Below are positions 7,348-15,167 of a stretch of 35,070 nucleotides of DNA, in pieces (position 1 is the first letter of the stretch; each line of letters begins with the position of its first letter). Source of the stretch: DATHSY01 sp046729855 (GTDB lineage: Bacteria > Actinomycetota > UBA4738 > HRBIN12); NCBI GenBank assembly GCA_046729855.1, contig JBKPHM010000056.1, positions 1-35,070 on the forward strand, in the 5' to 3' direction. Position numbers and translations under genes: made by a program. The notes beneath the pieces were generated by a model. That model had not been told where the DNA came from and searched no databases. It saw only the letters and a program-made list of their open reading frames with translations.

Positions 7348-8415
7348 GTGAGCAGGTCGGAGCACCGCCGCGAGATCCCGCGCGGGCGGTTCGTCGAGTT
7401 CATTCGGCTGATCTTCGTCGTCCTGTTCGCCGCCGCCGGTTACAGCGTGGCGACACGCCTTGATAGCCCAACCACGCAGCGGACGCTGCTCGGCGTGATC
7501 CTGGGCTCCGGGATCGGGTTCGTCCTTGGAGGAGTGTTCGGACGGCAGACCGCTAGTGCGGTATCCGCCATGGAGCGGGAATTCAAACGGGTCCCTGCGG
7601 CGGAGGTTGTCGCTGGAGTGGCCGGACTGATCGCGGGGCTCGCCGTCGCCGCGCTCACGTCGGTGCCGCTCTTCCGGCTGCCGGCGCTCGCCGCCTGGAC
7701 GACCGTCGCGTTCATCTACGCGACGATGGCGTTCTTCGGGTGGCGGGTCGGACGCATGATGAACGCGGAGCTGTTCGCGCTGATCGGGGTGAAGCCGCGC
7801 GCGGCGGCCGGGACGTCCGACCTGGCGGTGATCGATACGAGCGCGCTGGTCGACGGCCGCGTCGTGGAGCTCGCGAAGACGGGCTTCCTTTCCGGCGATG
7901 TCCTGATCCACAGCGGAGTGCTTGAAGAGCTCCAGACGATCGCCGATTCCTCGGACCCCAGGCGTCGTGGGCGAGGCCGGCGCGGTCTGGATGCTGTGGG
8001 CGAGCTCCAGCGCGCGCCGACCGTCCACGTGCATCTGGTCGAAGAAGGGGGGATCGGCGACGTGGACGCGGCCCTCGTTCGGCTGGCGCGCGAACGCGGA
8101 GCCGCGCTGCTCACGACCGACCACAACCTCGCCAAGGTCGCGGAGGCGCTGTCGGTCCCCGTCCCGCGCCTGAACGATCTCGCCGCGGCGTTCCGGGTCC
8201 CCGTCGGCCCCGGAGACGCGCTGACGATCGAGCTGGTCAAGGAGGGGCGCGAACACGGGCAGGCCGTCGGCTATCTCGAGGACGGCACGATGGTCGTCGT
8301 CGAACAGGCGAGGGAACGGATCGGCTCGGAGGTCCCGATCGTCGCGCGCAACGTCATCCAGACGACGACGGGGCGGATGGTCTTCGCGTCGCTGCAGGGC
8401 GCCGAACCAGCGTGA
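7348..8415 (+). CDS. YacL-like membrane protein with PIN and TRAM domains
   Basis: About 355 aa. The N-terminal half has four hydrophobic segments (around residues 15-33, 43-62, 84-103 and 110-133). Then comes a PIN-type nuclease domain with acidic residues in LAVIDTSALVDGR, VLEELQTIAD and LLTTDHNLAKVA, and a C-terminal TRAM domain (GDALTIELVKEGREHGQAVG onward) that normally binds RNA. This is the layout of B. subtilis YacL and its actinobacterial homologues; the substrate is not established. GTG 7348 starts closest to the first membrane segment, but a GTG at 7309 is also in frame and neither has a clear Shine-Dalgarno sequence. Its stop overlaps the ispD start (GTGA), so the two are probably translationally coupled. 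Confidence 0.88.
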   Translation: MSRSEHRREIPRGRFVEFIRLIFVVLFAAAGYSVATRLDSPTTQRTLLGVILGSGIGFVLGGVFGRQTASAVSAMEREFKRVPAAEVVAGVAGLIAGLAVAALTSVPLFRLPALAAWTTVAFIYATMAFFGWRVGRMMNAELFALIGVKPRAAAGTSDLAVIDTSALVDGRVVELAKTGFLSGDVLIHSGVLEELQTIADSSDPRRRGRGRRGLDAVGELQRAPTVHVHLVEEGGIGDVDAALVRLARERGAALLTTDHNLAKVAEALSVPVPRLNDLAAAFRVPVGPGDALTIELVKEGREHGQAVGYLEDGTMVVVEQARERIGSEVPIVARNVIQTTTGRMVFASLQGAEPA

Positions 8416-9107
8416 CCGCCCGCGCCGTCGCGATCGTGTTGGCGGCGGGCTCTGGCGAGCGGCTCGGGGCCGAGTCGCCAAAGGCGCTGCTGCCGGTTGG
8501 CGGCACGCCGATCCTCGTCCACGCCGTGCGGGCGGCGCTCGCGTCGACGTCGATCGGTTCGGTTGTCGTCGCGTCGCCACTCGGCCGCGAGGACCTCGCG
8601 CACGCGATGATCGAGCCGCTCGGCGCCCACGCCGTCGTGACGGGCGGAGCAACCCGTGGGGCGTCGGTCCGTGCGGCCCTCGCGCACGTGACCGACGACG
8701 TGCCGGTGATCGTCTGTCACGACGCGGCACGGCCGTTTGCCTCGCCGGCGTTGTTCGACGCGGTCGTCCGCGCCCTCGACGAACGAGCGGAGGTCGCGGG
8801 CGTCGTGCCGGTCGTCCGCGTCGCGGATACGGTCAAGCGCGTGCACGACGGCTACGTGGTCCGCACGGAGCCCCGCGAGGAGCTCGCCCTGGCGCAGACG
8901 CCACAGGCGTTCCGCACGACCGCGCTGCGCGAGGCGCACGACCGGGCCGCGACGCAGGGACTCGATTTCAGCGACGACGCCGCGCTCGTCGAGTGGGCGG
9001 GACACGGGATCGCGACGGTCCCCGGCGAGTCGTCAAACTTCAAGATCACGACCGCGGAGGATCTGGCTCGCGCCGACGCGCTGATGGGGTTGCGTGCGGA
9101 TGGCTGA
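8412..9107 (+). CDS. ispD: 2-C-methyl-D-erythritol 4-phosphate cytidylyltransferase
   Basis: Third enzyme of the MEP isoprenoid pathway: joins MEP and CTP to give CDP-methylerythritol. 231 aa, normal length. The glycine-rich nucleotide-binding motif LAAGSGERLGAESPKALLPV lies near the N-terminus; VIVCHDAARPF holds the conserved DAARP motif, followed by LAQTPQAFRT and DFSDDAALVEWAG. The GTG start overlaps the preceding stop by four bases. The following ispF overlaps its end by 8 bases, so the two consecutive-pathway enzymes are translationally coupled (IspE is not in this window). Confidence 0.96.
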   Translation: MTARAVAIVLAAGSGERLGAESPKALLPVGGTPILVHAVRAALASTSIGSVVVASPLGREDLAHAMIEPLGAHAVVTGGATRGASVRAALAHVTDDVPVIVCHDAARPFASPALFDAVVRALDERAEVAGVVPVVRVADTVKRVHDGYVVRTEPREELALAQTPQAFRTTALREAHDRAATQGLDFSDDAALVEWAGHGIATVPGESSNFKITTAEDLARADALMGLRADG

Positions 9108-9573
9108 TCACCGGACGGGCTTCGGGTTCGACGTGCACGCCTTCCTCGTCGGACGCTCATTGTTCCTGGCCGGCGTGCGGTTCGAGGGTGAGCCCGGCCT
9201 GGCCGGGCATTCCGACGGCGACGTGGTGTGTCACGCGGTCGCGGACGCGATGCTTGGCGCGGCCGCGCTCGGCGACGTGGGCGAGCACTTCCCGGACACG
9301 GATCCCGCCGTCGAGGGGATCGCGGGGCTCGACCTGCTCGCCCGGACGGTCGAGCTGCTCACCGGACCGGGTCTGGTTCCCCTGTCGGCGGACGTGACGG
9401 TCATCGCGGCGCGACCCGCGATCGCACCGCGGCGCGATGAGATGCGACGGAACCTGGCGGCGGCGGTGGGCGTGCCGATCGAGCGTGTGTCCGTGAAGGG
9501 GACGCGACCCGAGGGCCTCGGGCTGACCGGGGACGGGATCGGCTGCCTGGCGCTCGCGGTCATCGTCGGCTGA
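9100..9573 (+). CDS. ispF: 2-C-methyl-D-erythritol 2,4-cyclodiphosphate synthase
   Basis: MEP-pathway enzyme that cyclises CDP-methylerythritol 2-phosphate with loss of CMP (157 aa). The metal-binding residues are visible in GFGFDVHAF (Asp, His) and in the His of VVCHAVADAMLGAAALGDVG; GEHFPDTDP follows. The usual KATTTEGLGF segment reads KGTRPEGLGLTGDGIG, a mild variant. ATG at 9100 was chosen over an in-frame GTG two codons earlier because MADHRTGFGFDVH matches family starts. The stop overlaps the rlmB start (TGATG). Confidence 0.96.
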   Translation: MADHRTGFGFDVHAFLVGRSLFLAGVRFEGEPGLAGHSDGDVVCHAVADAMLGAAALGDVGEHFPDTDPAVEGIAGLDLLARTVELLTGPGLVPLSADVTVIAARPAIAPRRDEMRRNLAAAVGVPIERVSVKGTRPEGLGLTGDGIGCLALAVIVG

Positions 9574-10316
9574 TGTCCCGGTCGCGGGCGACGATCGCGA
9601 TCGGCGGCCGTCGCACGGCGCTCGAGGCGGTGCGGGCCGGCCGGGCGAGCGAGGTCCTGGTTGTGAGGGGCGCCCGCCGGACCCCCGCGTACCGGGAGCT
9701 GCTCGGCGCGGCGGCATCGGCCGGCGTCGTGGTCCGCGAGGCGGAGCGCGAAGAGCTCGATCGCGCGGCACCCGATCATCACGGCGCCGTCGCCCGGGTC
9801 CGGCTGCCGGACGAGCTCGGCGAGCGCGATCTGGTGTCGTGGCCGTTCGCCGATGACGCGTTCGTTGCGGCGCTGGACGGCGTCGACGACCCGCAGAACC
9901 TGGGCTCGGCCTCTCGATCGGCGGAGGTCGCGGGCGCCGCGATGCTGATCACCCGCGTGCACCGCGCGGCCGCGGTCACGCCTGCGGCGGTGCGCGCGTC
10001 GGCGGGTGCGCTCCTTCATCTGCCACACGCGCGTGTGGCGAACATCCCTCGAGCCCTGAGGCGGCTTCAGTGCGTCGGCTTCACCATCGTCGGCCTCGAC
10101 GAGCGCGCGCCTCGATCGATCTACGACGAGCCAGGCCCATCCGGTCGCCTGGCGATCGTGGTCGGGTCCGAAGGGGAGGGGATGGCACGCCTCACGCGCG
10201 AGGCGTGCGACGTGCTCGTCCGGCTGCCGATGCGCGGCAGGGTCGGCTCGCTGAATGCGTCGGCGTCCCTCGCCGCCGTTCTGTTCTCCTACGTGCTGCC
10301 TTCACGCAGGCCGTAG
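9573..10316 (+). CDS. rlmB: TrmH/SpoU-family RNA 2'-O-methyltransferase (RlmB-like)
   Basis: SAM-dependent SPOUT methyltransferase, probably modifying 23S rRNA (Gm2251 in E. coli). 247 aa. The N-terminal substrate-binding domain begins with GGRRTALEAVRAGRASEVLVV. The catalytic domain carries the three SpoU motifs: LDGVDDPQNLGSASRSAE, IVVGSEGEGM, and LPMRGRVGSLNASASLAAVL, the last forming the trefoil-knot SAM site. The motif-1 Asn is kept. Typical RlmB position next to ispF and tRNA-Thr; the cysS gene often found between ispF and rlmB is missing. The target RNA is assigned by neighbourhood and family resemblance, so a tRNA or other rRNA site remains possible. Confidence 0.88.
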   Translation: MSRSRATIAIGGRRTALEAVRAGRASEVLVVRGARRTPAYRELLGAAASAGVVVREAEREELDRAAPDHHGAVARVRLPDELGERDLVSWPFADDAFVAALDGVDDPQNLGSASRSAEVAGAAMLITRVHRAAAVTPAAVRASAGALLHLPHARVANIPRALRRLQCVGFTIVGLDERAPRSIYDEPGPSGRLAIVVGSEGEGMARLTREACDVLVRLPMRGRVGSLNASASLAAVLFSYVLPSRRP

Positions 10317-10328
10317 GGGTTCGGCCGC

Positions 10329-10334
10329 TACACT
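10329..10334 (+). promoter_or_regulatory. Possible -10 box (TACACT) for tRNA-Thr
   Basis: TACACT lies 9 nt before the mature tRNA 5' end, giving a predicted 3-nt leader. No clear -35. Co-transcription from rlmB (27 nt upstream) is also possible. Confidence 0.35.
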
Positions 10335-10343
10335 CGTAGCCGC

Positions 10344-10416
10344 GCTGGCGTAGCTCAGTTGGCAGAGCAGCTGTCTTGTAAACAGCAGGTCGTCGGTTCG
10401 AATCCGACCGCCAGCT
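10344..10416 (+). tRNA. tRNA-Thr (anticodon TGT)
   Basis: A full cloverleaf can be drawn. The acceptor stem is GCTGGCG / CGCCAGC with discriminator T. The anticodon stem is GCTGT / ACAGC around loop CTTGTAA, with TGT at 10377-10379, reading ACA (Thr). The T-arm is GTCGG-TTCGAAT-CCGAC. No CCA is encoded (TCT follows). It sits at the place in the carD-ispDF-rlmB cluster where a tRNA-Thr is common in Gram-positive genomes. Confidence 0.96.
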
Positions 10417-10527
10417 CTCTTGACGCCAGCCCTCGTGCTCAGCGCGTGGAGCATGGGCGCGGCTCGCGGAACAGCTCGCCCCGCTCGTGGCTCAAGCGAT
10501 GCCGCCTCTGCAGCCGATGCCTCCGGA

Positions 10528-11457
10528 GTGAGACGGCGCTGGATCCTGGCGGTCGCCCTCGGCCTGCTCGTCCCGAGCGGCTCGGCGTCCGCGAGACCCG
10601 TGCCCGGGTCCGGATGCGTGTTGTTCCCCGCAGACAGCATCTGGAACACGCGCGTCGACGGGCTGCCGGTCCACGCCGACAGCGACGCGTGGCTGCGGAC
10701 GATGCGGGCCGGCACGACGTTCCTGCACCCGGACTTCGGGCCGCCGAACTATGGGTTGCCGTTCGAGGTGGTGTCGAACAAGCACGCGAAGGTCCGGATC
10801 CGGTTCACCTACGCCGACGAGAGCGACCGCGTCCGATACCCGGTCGACGCGAGGACCCCCGTCGAGGGCGGCTCTGACCGACACGTGTTGATCGTGAACC
10901 GTGACGGCTGCAAGCTCTACGAGCTGTTCGCCTTCGACTGGAACCGCGGGCGGCCGCGCGCCGGCAGCGGTGCGGTGTGGAAGCTCGGCTCGAACGCGCT
11001 CCGGCCCGACGGTTGGACGTCGGCGGACGCGGCCGGGCTGCCGATCCTGCCCGGGCTCGTCCGGTACGACGAGGTGAAGACCGGTGCGATCAGGCACGCG
11101 ATCCGGTTCACGGCCGAGCTGACGCAGGACGAGCACCTGTGGCCGGCGCGGCACGACGCGGGTTCGAACGACGCCAGCTACCCGCCGATGGGTGCCCGGC
11201 TCCGGTTGCGGGCCGACTTCGACATCTCCGGCTTCAGTCCGAAGGCGCGAGTGATCCTGCGGGCGATGCAACGCTACGGCCTGATCCTCGCCGACAACGG
11301 TTCGGACTGGTACTTCCAGGGCACGCGGGACGGCCGGTGGCGCAACGGGCTCCTGGACCAGCTCAAGCAGGTTCCCGCGTCGTCGTTCGAGGCCGTGGAC
11401 GTCTCGGGCTGCCAGGTCGATCCGGACAGCGGCCAGGCCGACTGCTCGGCGGCCTAG
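10528..11457 (+). CDS. Secreted protein of unknown function (SIWN...NALRPDGWTSADAAG family)
   Basis: About 309 aa from GTG 10528, which places a signal peptide (VRRRW, a hydrophobic core, then SASA) at the N-terminus. Upstream in-frame alternatives at 10420 (TTG) and 10453 (ATG) would put an unusual Ala/Arg-rich tract before the signal, and no start has a good Shine-Dalgarno site. The mature part has conserved-looking stretches: CVLFPADSIWNTRVDGLPVH, SDRHVLIVN, CKLYELFAF, SNALRPDGWTSADAAGLPIL, and LADNGSDWYFQGTRDGRW. I recognise these as belonging to a family found in many secreted proteins of soil bacteria and fungi, but I know of no established function and see no certain catalytic motif. 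It directly follows tRNA-Thr and is convergent with the deacylase gene; the stops overlap by four bases. Confidence 0.75.
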   Translation: MRRRWILAVALGLLVPSGSASARPVPGSGCVLFPADSIWNTRVDGLPVHADSDAWLRTMRAGTTFLHPDFGPPNYGLPFEVVSNKHAKVRIRFTYADESDRVRYPVDARTPVEGGSDRHVLIVNRDGCKLYELFAFDWNRGRPRAGSGAVWKLGSNALRPDGWTSADAAGLPILPGLVRYDEVKTGAIRHAIRFTAELTQDEHLWPARHDAGSNDASYPPMGARLRLRADFDISGFSPKARVILRAMQRYGLILADNGSDWYFQGTRDGRWRNGLLDQLKQVPASSFEAVDVSGCQVDPDSGQADCSAA

Positions 11458-13040
11458 CTCCGCCGAAGCGCACGGCCCGTTCGCTCGAAGCGGCGGCCGT
11501 CCCAGGCGACTCGGCCGTTCACGATCACGGCCGCGATCCCCTCCGCGAACGCGTGCGGCCGTTCGTAGGTGGCCGTGTCCGCGATCCGTTGGAGGTCGAA
11601 CACGACCAGGTCGGCGAACTCGCCCTCGGCGATCCGGCCGCGTCCGGCCAGTCCGAACCGCTCCGCGGGCAGCAAGGTCATCTTCCGGATGGCGGCCTGG
11701 AGCGACAGCACGCGCTCCTGGCGCACGTACCGGGCGAGCACTCGCGGGAACGTGCCGTAGTAGCGCGGGTGGACGGAGAAGCGTCCGAGCGGGCCCTCGG
11801 GCGAGATCCCGACCCCGTCGGTTCCGACCATCACGTCGGGCCGAGCGACGATCGTCCGGACGTCGTCCTCGAGCATCCCATGCCCGATCACGCCGGTGAA
11901 CGGGTCCGCGATCAGCAGGTCCAACAGCACGTGCCCGGGCTCCAGCCCGCGTTCCGCGGCAAGATCGGTCAGGCTCCGCCCCGAGACCGACGGGTCGGGC
12001 GTGTGGGTCCCGACGAAGAGTCGGTCCCATCCGATCCCGCGGACCGAGCTCTGCCAGCCGGGCTCGCCCTCCTCGACGGCCGTCAACAGGCGCTCCCGCG
12101 TGGCGGCATCTCGGAGCGCGTCCGGGAGGTCCTGCGCCGCCATCCAGGGCGGGAGACAGACCGACAGCACCGTCTCCCACGCCGTGTACGGGTACTGGTC
12201 CGCGCTGACGTCCGCCCCGTCGGCACGCGCCCGGTCGATCGCGTCCAGCAGCTCCGTCGACCGGCCCCACGCGAAGGACGACTCGACCTTCAGGTGGCTG
12301 ATGTGCGCGGGGAGCTCGGCACGCTGTCCGATCTCGATGGCCTCGGCGACGGCGGCGAAGACCCGTTCGCCCTCGCCGCGGATGTGGCTCGCGTAGATGC
12401 CGCCGCGGCGAGCGGCCGCCCGCGCGAGCTCGACGATCTCGTCGGTGTCGGCGTACATCCCCGGCGGATAAACGAGGCCGGTGGACAGTCCGACCGCGCC
12501 GCCGCCCACCGCGTCTTCCACGAACGCGCGCATCGCGTCGAGCTCGGCCCGCGTCGGTGCGCGCCTCGCGTGGCCCATCACCTGGAGCCGGACGGCACCG
12601 TGCCCGACAAGCGTCGCGACGTTGCACGCCGGCCGGGCCGCGTCGACGCGCGCGAGGTACCCCTGGATGTCCTCCCAGTCTGCGCGGATGTCCGCGAGCG
12701 ATGCGCCCGACAGCTCGGCCACCTCGTGCGCACCGGCGCGCGGGACCGCCGACGAACCGCAGTTGCCGACGACCATCGTCGTGACGCCCTGCCGGAGCAT
12801 GCTGTCCATCGCCGGTTCGACGAACGGCGCGGCGTCCGAATGGCTGTGCGCGTCGATGAAGCCCGGGGCCACGATGAGACCGTTCGCGTCGATCGTGTGG
12901 AGCCCCGCGTCGTTCGGTAGGGGTGTGCCGGCGCGGACGACCGCCTCGATCCGTTCGCCCGAGGCGACGATGGCGCCGTCGAACGGCGGCGTGCCGGTCC
13001 CATCGACGATCGTGCCGCCGCTGATCAGCAGGTCGGTCAC
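11454..13040 (-). CDS. N-acyl-D-amino-acid deacylase (amidohydrolase superfamily)
   Basis: Zinc amidohydrolase that removes acyl groups from N-acyl-D-amino acids (528 aa; family usually 480-550). Metal ligands appear in GFIDAHSHSD (HxH) and the family-specific bridging Cys in VVGNCGSS. Further conserved pieces are SHIRGEGE, ISHLKVE, DQYPYTAWE and VGTDGVG with the catalytic Asp. The N-terminal DLLISGGTIVDGTG and C-terminal FADLVVFD strands form the small beta-sandwich domain. It starts at GTG 13040, 19 bases after the transporter stop, so both are probably on one transcript. Close relatives act on D-amino-acid derivatives or dihydropyrimidine-like compounds, so exact substrate is uncertain. 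Confidence 0.88.
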   Translation of the reverse strand: MTDLLISGGTIVDGTGTPPFDGAIVASGERIEAVVRAGTPLPNDAGLHTIDANGLIVAPGFIDAHSHSDAAPFVEPAMDSMLRQGVTTMVVGNCGSSAVPRAGAHEVAELSGASLADIRADWEDIQGYLARVDAARPACNVATLVGHGAVRLQVMGHARRAPTRAELDAMRAFVEDAVGGGAVGLSTGLVYPPGMYADTDEIVELARAAARRGGIYASHIRGEGERVFAAVAEAIEIGQRAELPAHISHLKVESSFAWGRSTELLDAIDRARADGADVSADQYPYTAWETVLSVCLPPWMAAQDLPDALRDAATRERLLTAVEEGEPGWQSSVRGIGWDRLFVGTHTPDPSVSGRSLTDLAAERGLEPGHVLLDLLIADPFTGVIGHGMLEDDVRTIVARPDVMVGTDGVGISPEGPLGRFSVHPRYYGTFPRVLARYVRQERVLSLQAAIRKMTLLPAERFGLAGRGRIAEGEFADLVVFDLQRIADTATYERPHAFAEGIAAVIVNGRVAWDGRRFERTGRALRRS

Positions 13041-13059
13041 GGAGAGGTGGTCAAGCGGG

Positions 13060-14262
13060 TCAACCGGTGATCGGACCGATGATCACGCCGGAGAGCAGCA
13101 GGAACACCGGCAGGATGAAGATCGTCGCGACGAAGATCCAGAGCCGTCTGCCGGACGCGACGAGCCACTCGTCCAGGGCCATGATGCCGTCGGCGAGCGG
13201 CGTGTAGAAGAACGCGAGCAGCGCGAGCGAGATCGCTGCGACGCCGATCGCCTGCGCCAGCACGATCTGCACGGCACCGGCGCTGCCGATCACCATCGCG
13301 GCGACGAGGGTGTCGGCGAGCGTCGTGATGTTCGCCCCCATGATGTACGGGATCGCCTCGCGGCGCTTCACGTACCCCCGGCTCGCGAGCGGCACGAGGA
13401 CGGTGAGTGCGACCGAGACCGAGAGGGTCAGCGTCGCCACGACGCACCCGAGGAGGAACATCGGCCACGGGCGCTTCAGCCATGCGGCGCCGCCGTGCCG
13501 CTCGCCGTCGAGCTGCGGAAGGACGCGGTCGAGGAACTTGAACGACACGAGCAGGATCGCGAGCCCGACCGGGAGCTCCGTCCATCCGGGAAGCCGGTCC
13601 ATCAGGTCGAGCGCCGGACCCCAGATCACGTCCACGAGACCGAGGACGTCCTTCGACGCGTGCCACCGGACACCGTCCAGCGCACCAGACTTCATCACCC
13701 AGTACGCGATGGCCATCCCGGGCAGGTAGACGACCGCCGTGAGGGCGAGCGCGAGGATCCCCATCCCGATGGACTCCCCGCGGTTCGCGCCTCGGTTGCG
13801 GAGGGCGTAGAGAAACCCGACGAGCAGGACGACAAACGAGGCGCCCAGGCGCGAGCCGGACAGCATGCTGAACGTCTGGAGCTTGGTGAGTGCGCCGCCT
13901 GCGAACAGGCTGAGCGAGACCGCGGCTATCGGGGACCCGGACAGCACGACGTAGGCGCCGAGCCACCCGGCCCCGAGCGTCGAGTACGCATTGCTGAATA
14001 GGGCGCTGTCGCGAAACGCCGGTGCGAGCGCCTTCGCCCCTTCCTTCATGACCTGGATCGCCAGGACGAACAGGAACAGCGCGACGGCGAAGCTCACGAT
14101 CTTCCCGAGCACCGCGGTCCAGTCCCGGCGTCGCTCGGCGGGAACGACGATGGCGGCGGCTTCGCGCGGTGGCGCGCCGCCACGGATCGGTGGCAGGTCC
14201 GGCTCCCCGTCCTCCGTGCGCGTGCCGGCGTCCTGCGGCGTATCGTCGCTGTGTTCGATCAC
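13060..14262 (-). CDS. Na/Pi-cotransporter-family membrane protein
   Basis: 400-aa integral membrane protein with about eight or nine hydrophobic segments after a charged N-terminal tail of roughly 45 residues. Two inverted-repeat-like motifs recall the Na/Pi symporter family (NptA/PF02690): VVLSGSPIAAVSLSLFAGG in the first half, and IPYIMGANITTLADTLVAAM in the second, the latter matching the GANIGTT-type signature. The QSSSA signature of typical phosphate symporters is changed here (SGSPIA), so phosphate may not be the substrate. No C-terminal PhoU domain is present. GTG 14262 start with AGAGG upstream. It heads the unit with the deacylase gene and is divergent from the DsrE operon. Confidence 0.68.
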   Translation of the reverse strand: MIEHSDDTPQDAGTRTEDGEPDLPPIRGGAPPREAAAIVVPAERRRDWTAVLGKIVSFAVALFLFVLAIQVMKEGAKALAPAFRDSALFSNAYSTLGAGWLGAYVVLSGSPIAAVSLSLFAGGALTKLQTFSMLSGSRLGASFVVLLVGFLYALRNRGANRGESIGMGILALALTAVVYLPGMAIAYWVMKSGALDGVRWHASKDVLGLVDVIWGPALDLMDRLPGWTELPVGLAILLVSFKFLDRVLPQLDGERHGGAAWLKRPWPMFLLGCVVATLTLSVSVALTVLVPLASRGYVKRREAIPYIMGANITTLADTLVAAMVIGSAGAVQIVLAQAIGVAAISLALLAFFYTPLADGIMALDEWLVASGRRLWIFVATIFILPVFLLLSGVIIGPITG

Positions 14263-14467
14263 GGTCCTCTGGATGATCAGGGGGGCGGGCCGAGGGCCCC
14301 CTCACGCTACCGAGGGCGCTCGGGCGCAGCAACTTCGGCGCTCCCGGGGCTCGGCGCGGTCCCCGGCCGGAGGTCCGTCCGGCCCACACGCTCCGGGCTC
14401 TCCGTCCCCCTCCGGACCCCGCGAGTCGTACGACGCTATCCCCGGAGGTCTCGAACGGGGGTGTGAG

Positions 14468-14902
14468 ATGGAGGGCTCGGTCGGTGGGGTGCATCCCGAG
14501 GCGGCTCAGACGCTCTCGCTCGTGCTGTTCTCCGGGACGGACGACAAGCTGACGGCCGCGGCCGTGCTGGCCGTCGGCGCCGCCGCCATGGGGCGCAAGG
14601 TCAATGTCTTCCTGCAGTACTGGGCGCTCGACGCGTTCCGGGCCGACCGGATCCACAAGGACCACGGCGTCGCGGCCGAGGCGGGCACCGAGGGCGCGGA
14701 TGTCGTGCGGCGCCACGGCGGTCAGCACTGGAGCGAGATGCTCCGTCAGGCCAAGGACATCGGCGACGTGGGGATCCACGCGTGCTCGCTGTCGATGGAG
14801 ATGTTCGGCATCACCACGGAGGATCTGGATCCGCTCGTGGACGACCAGGAGGGCGTCGCGTCGTTCTTCATGGACGTCGACGGCCCGGTGGCCTTCATCT
14901 GA
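14468..14902 (+). CDS. DsrE-family sulfur-carrier protein
   Basis: 144 aa, first gene of a five-gene sulfur-transfer operon. DsrE-fold proteins relay persulfide sulfur on a Cys. The family pattern is visible as LVLFSGTDDKLTAAAVLAVG, then AAMGRKVNVFLQYWAL, and the likely acceptor Cys in GIHACSLSMEMFGI (near residue 106), at the position used in DsrE/TusD relatives. It ends VDGPVAFI, much like the last gene of the operon (QDAITLFI). The ATG at 14468 follows a GGGGGTG stretch. The 205-bp upstream gap has GC-rich inverted repeats and no promoter I would defend. Partner is probably the TusA encoded 22 nt downstream. Confidence 0.85.
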   Translation: MEGSVGGVHPEAAQTLSLVLFSGTDDKLTAAAVLAVGAAAMGRKVNVFLQYWALDAFRADRIHKDHGVAAEAGTEGADVVRRHGGQHWSEMLRQAKDIGDVGIHACSLSMEMFGITTEDLDPLVDDQEGVASFFMDVDGPVAFI

Positions 14903-14924
14903 CCTTCATGAGGGGGTGCGAGAC

Positions 14925-15167
14925 ATGGTTGGGGTTGCGAAGATCGATCGGTCGATCGATGCCCGCGGAATGCCGTGCCCGGGACCGCTGATGTCGCTGA
15001 TCGGTGCGATCCGGGAGGGCGAGCTTGGCAACGTGATCGAGGTCCTCTCGAGCGACGAGGGATCGAAGACCGACATCCCGGCCTGGATCCAGAAGGCCGG
15101 CCACGAGCTGGTCGAGGTCGTCGACGACGACGGCTTCCGCCGGTTCGTCGTCAAGAAGGCTCGGTGA
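14925..15167 (+). CDS. TusA-family sulfurtransferase (first copy)
   Basis: 80-aa sulfur carrier. The TusA signature DARGMPCPGPLMSLIGAI carries the CPxP motif whose first Cys holds the persulfide. A two-layer alpha/beta fold is expected, ending in FRRFVVKKAR. AGGGGG lies about nine bases before the ATG at 14925. The last bases overlap the start of the flavoprotein gene (GTGA), so translation is probably coupled. The single Cys distinguishes it from the second TusA in the operon, which has an extra Cys. Confidence 0.93.
   Translation: MVGVAKIDRSIDARGMPCPGPLMSLIGAIREGELGNVIEVLSSDEGSKTDIPAWIQKAGHELVEVVDDDGFRRFVVKKAR

Noticed and set aside
10344..10416. tRNA-Thr as an attachment site for an integrated element
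   Set aside because: No integrase, no mobile-element genes and no second copy of the tRNA 3' end noticed downstream.
13060..14262. Confident phosphate symporter call
   Set aside because: The first-repeat signature is altered and PhoU is absent, so only family-level naming is given.
14263..14467. Small gene or riboswitch in the gap before the DsrE operon
   Set aside because: Only GC-rich inverted repeats such as AGGGGG...CCCCCT are seen; no conserved riboswitch pattern or convincing ORF.
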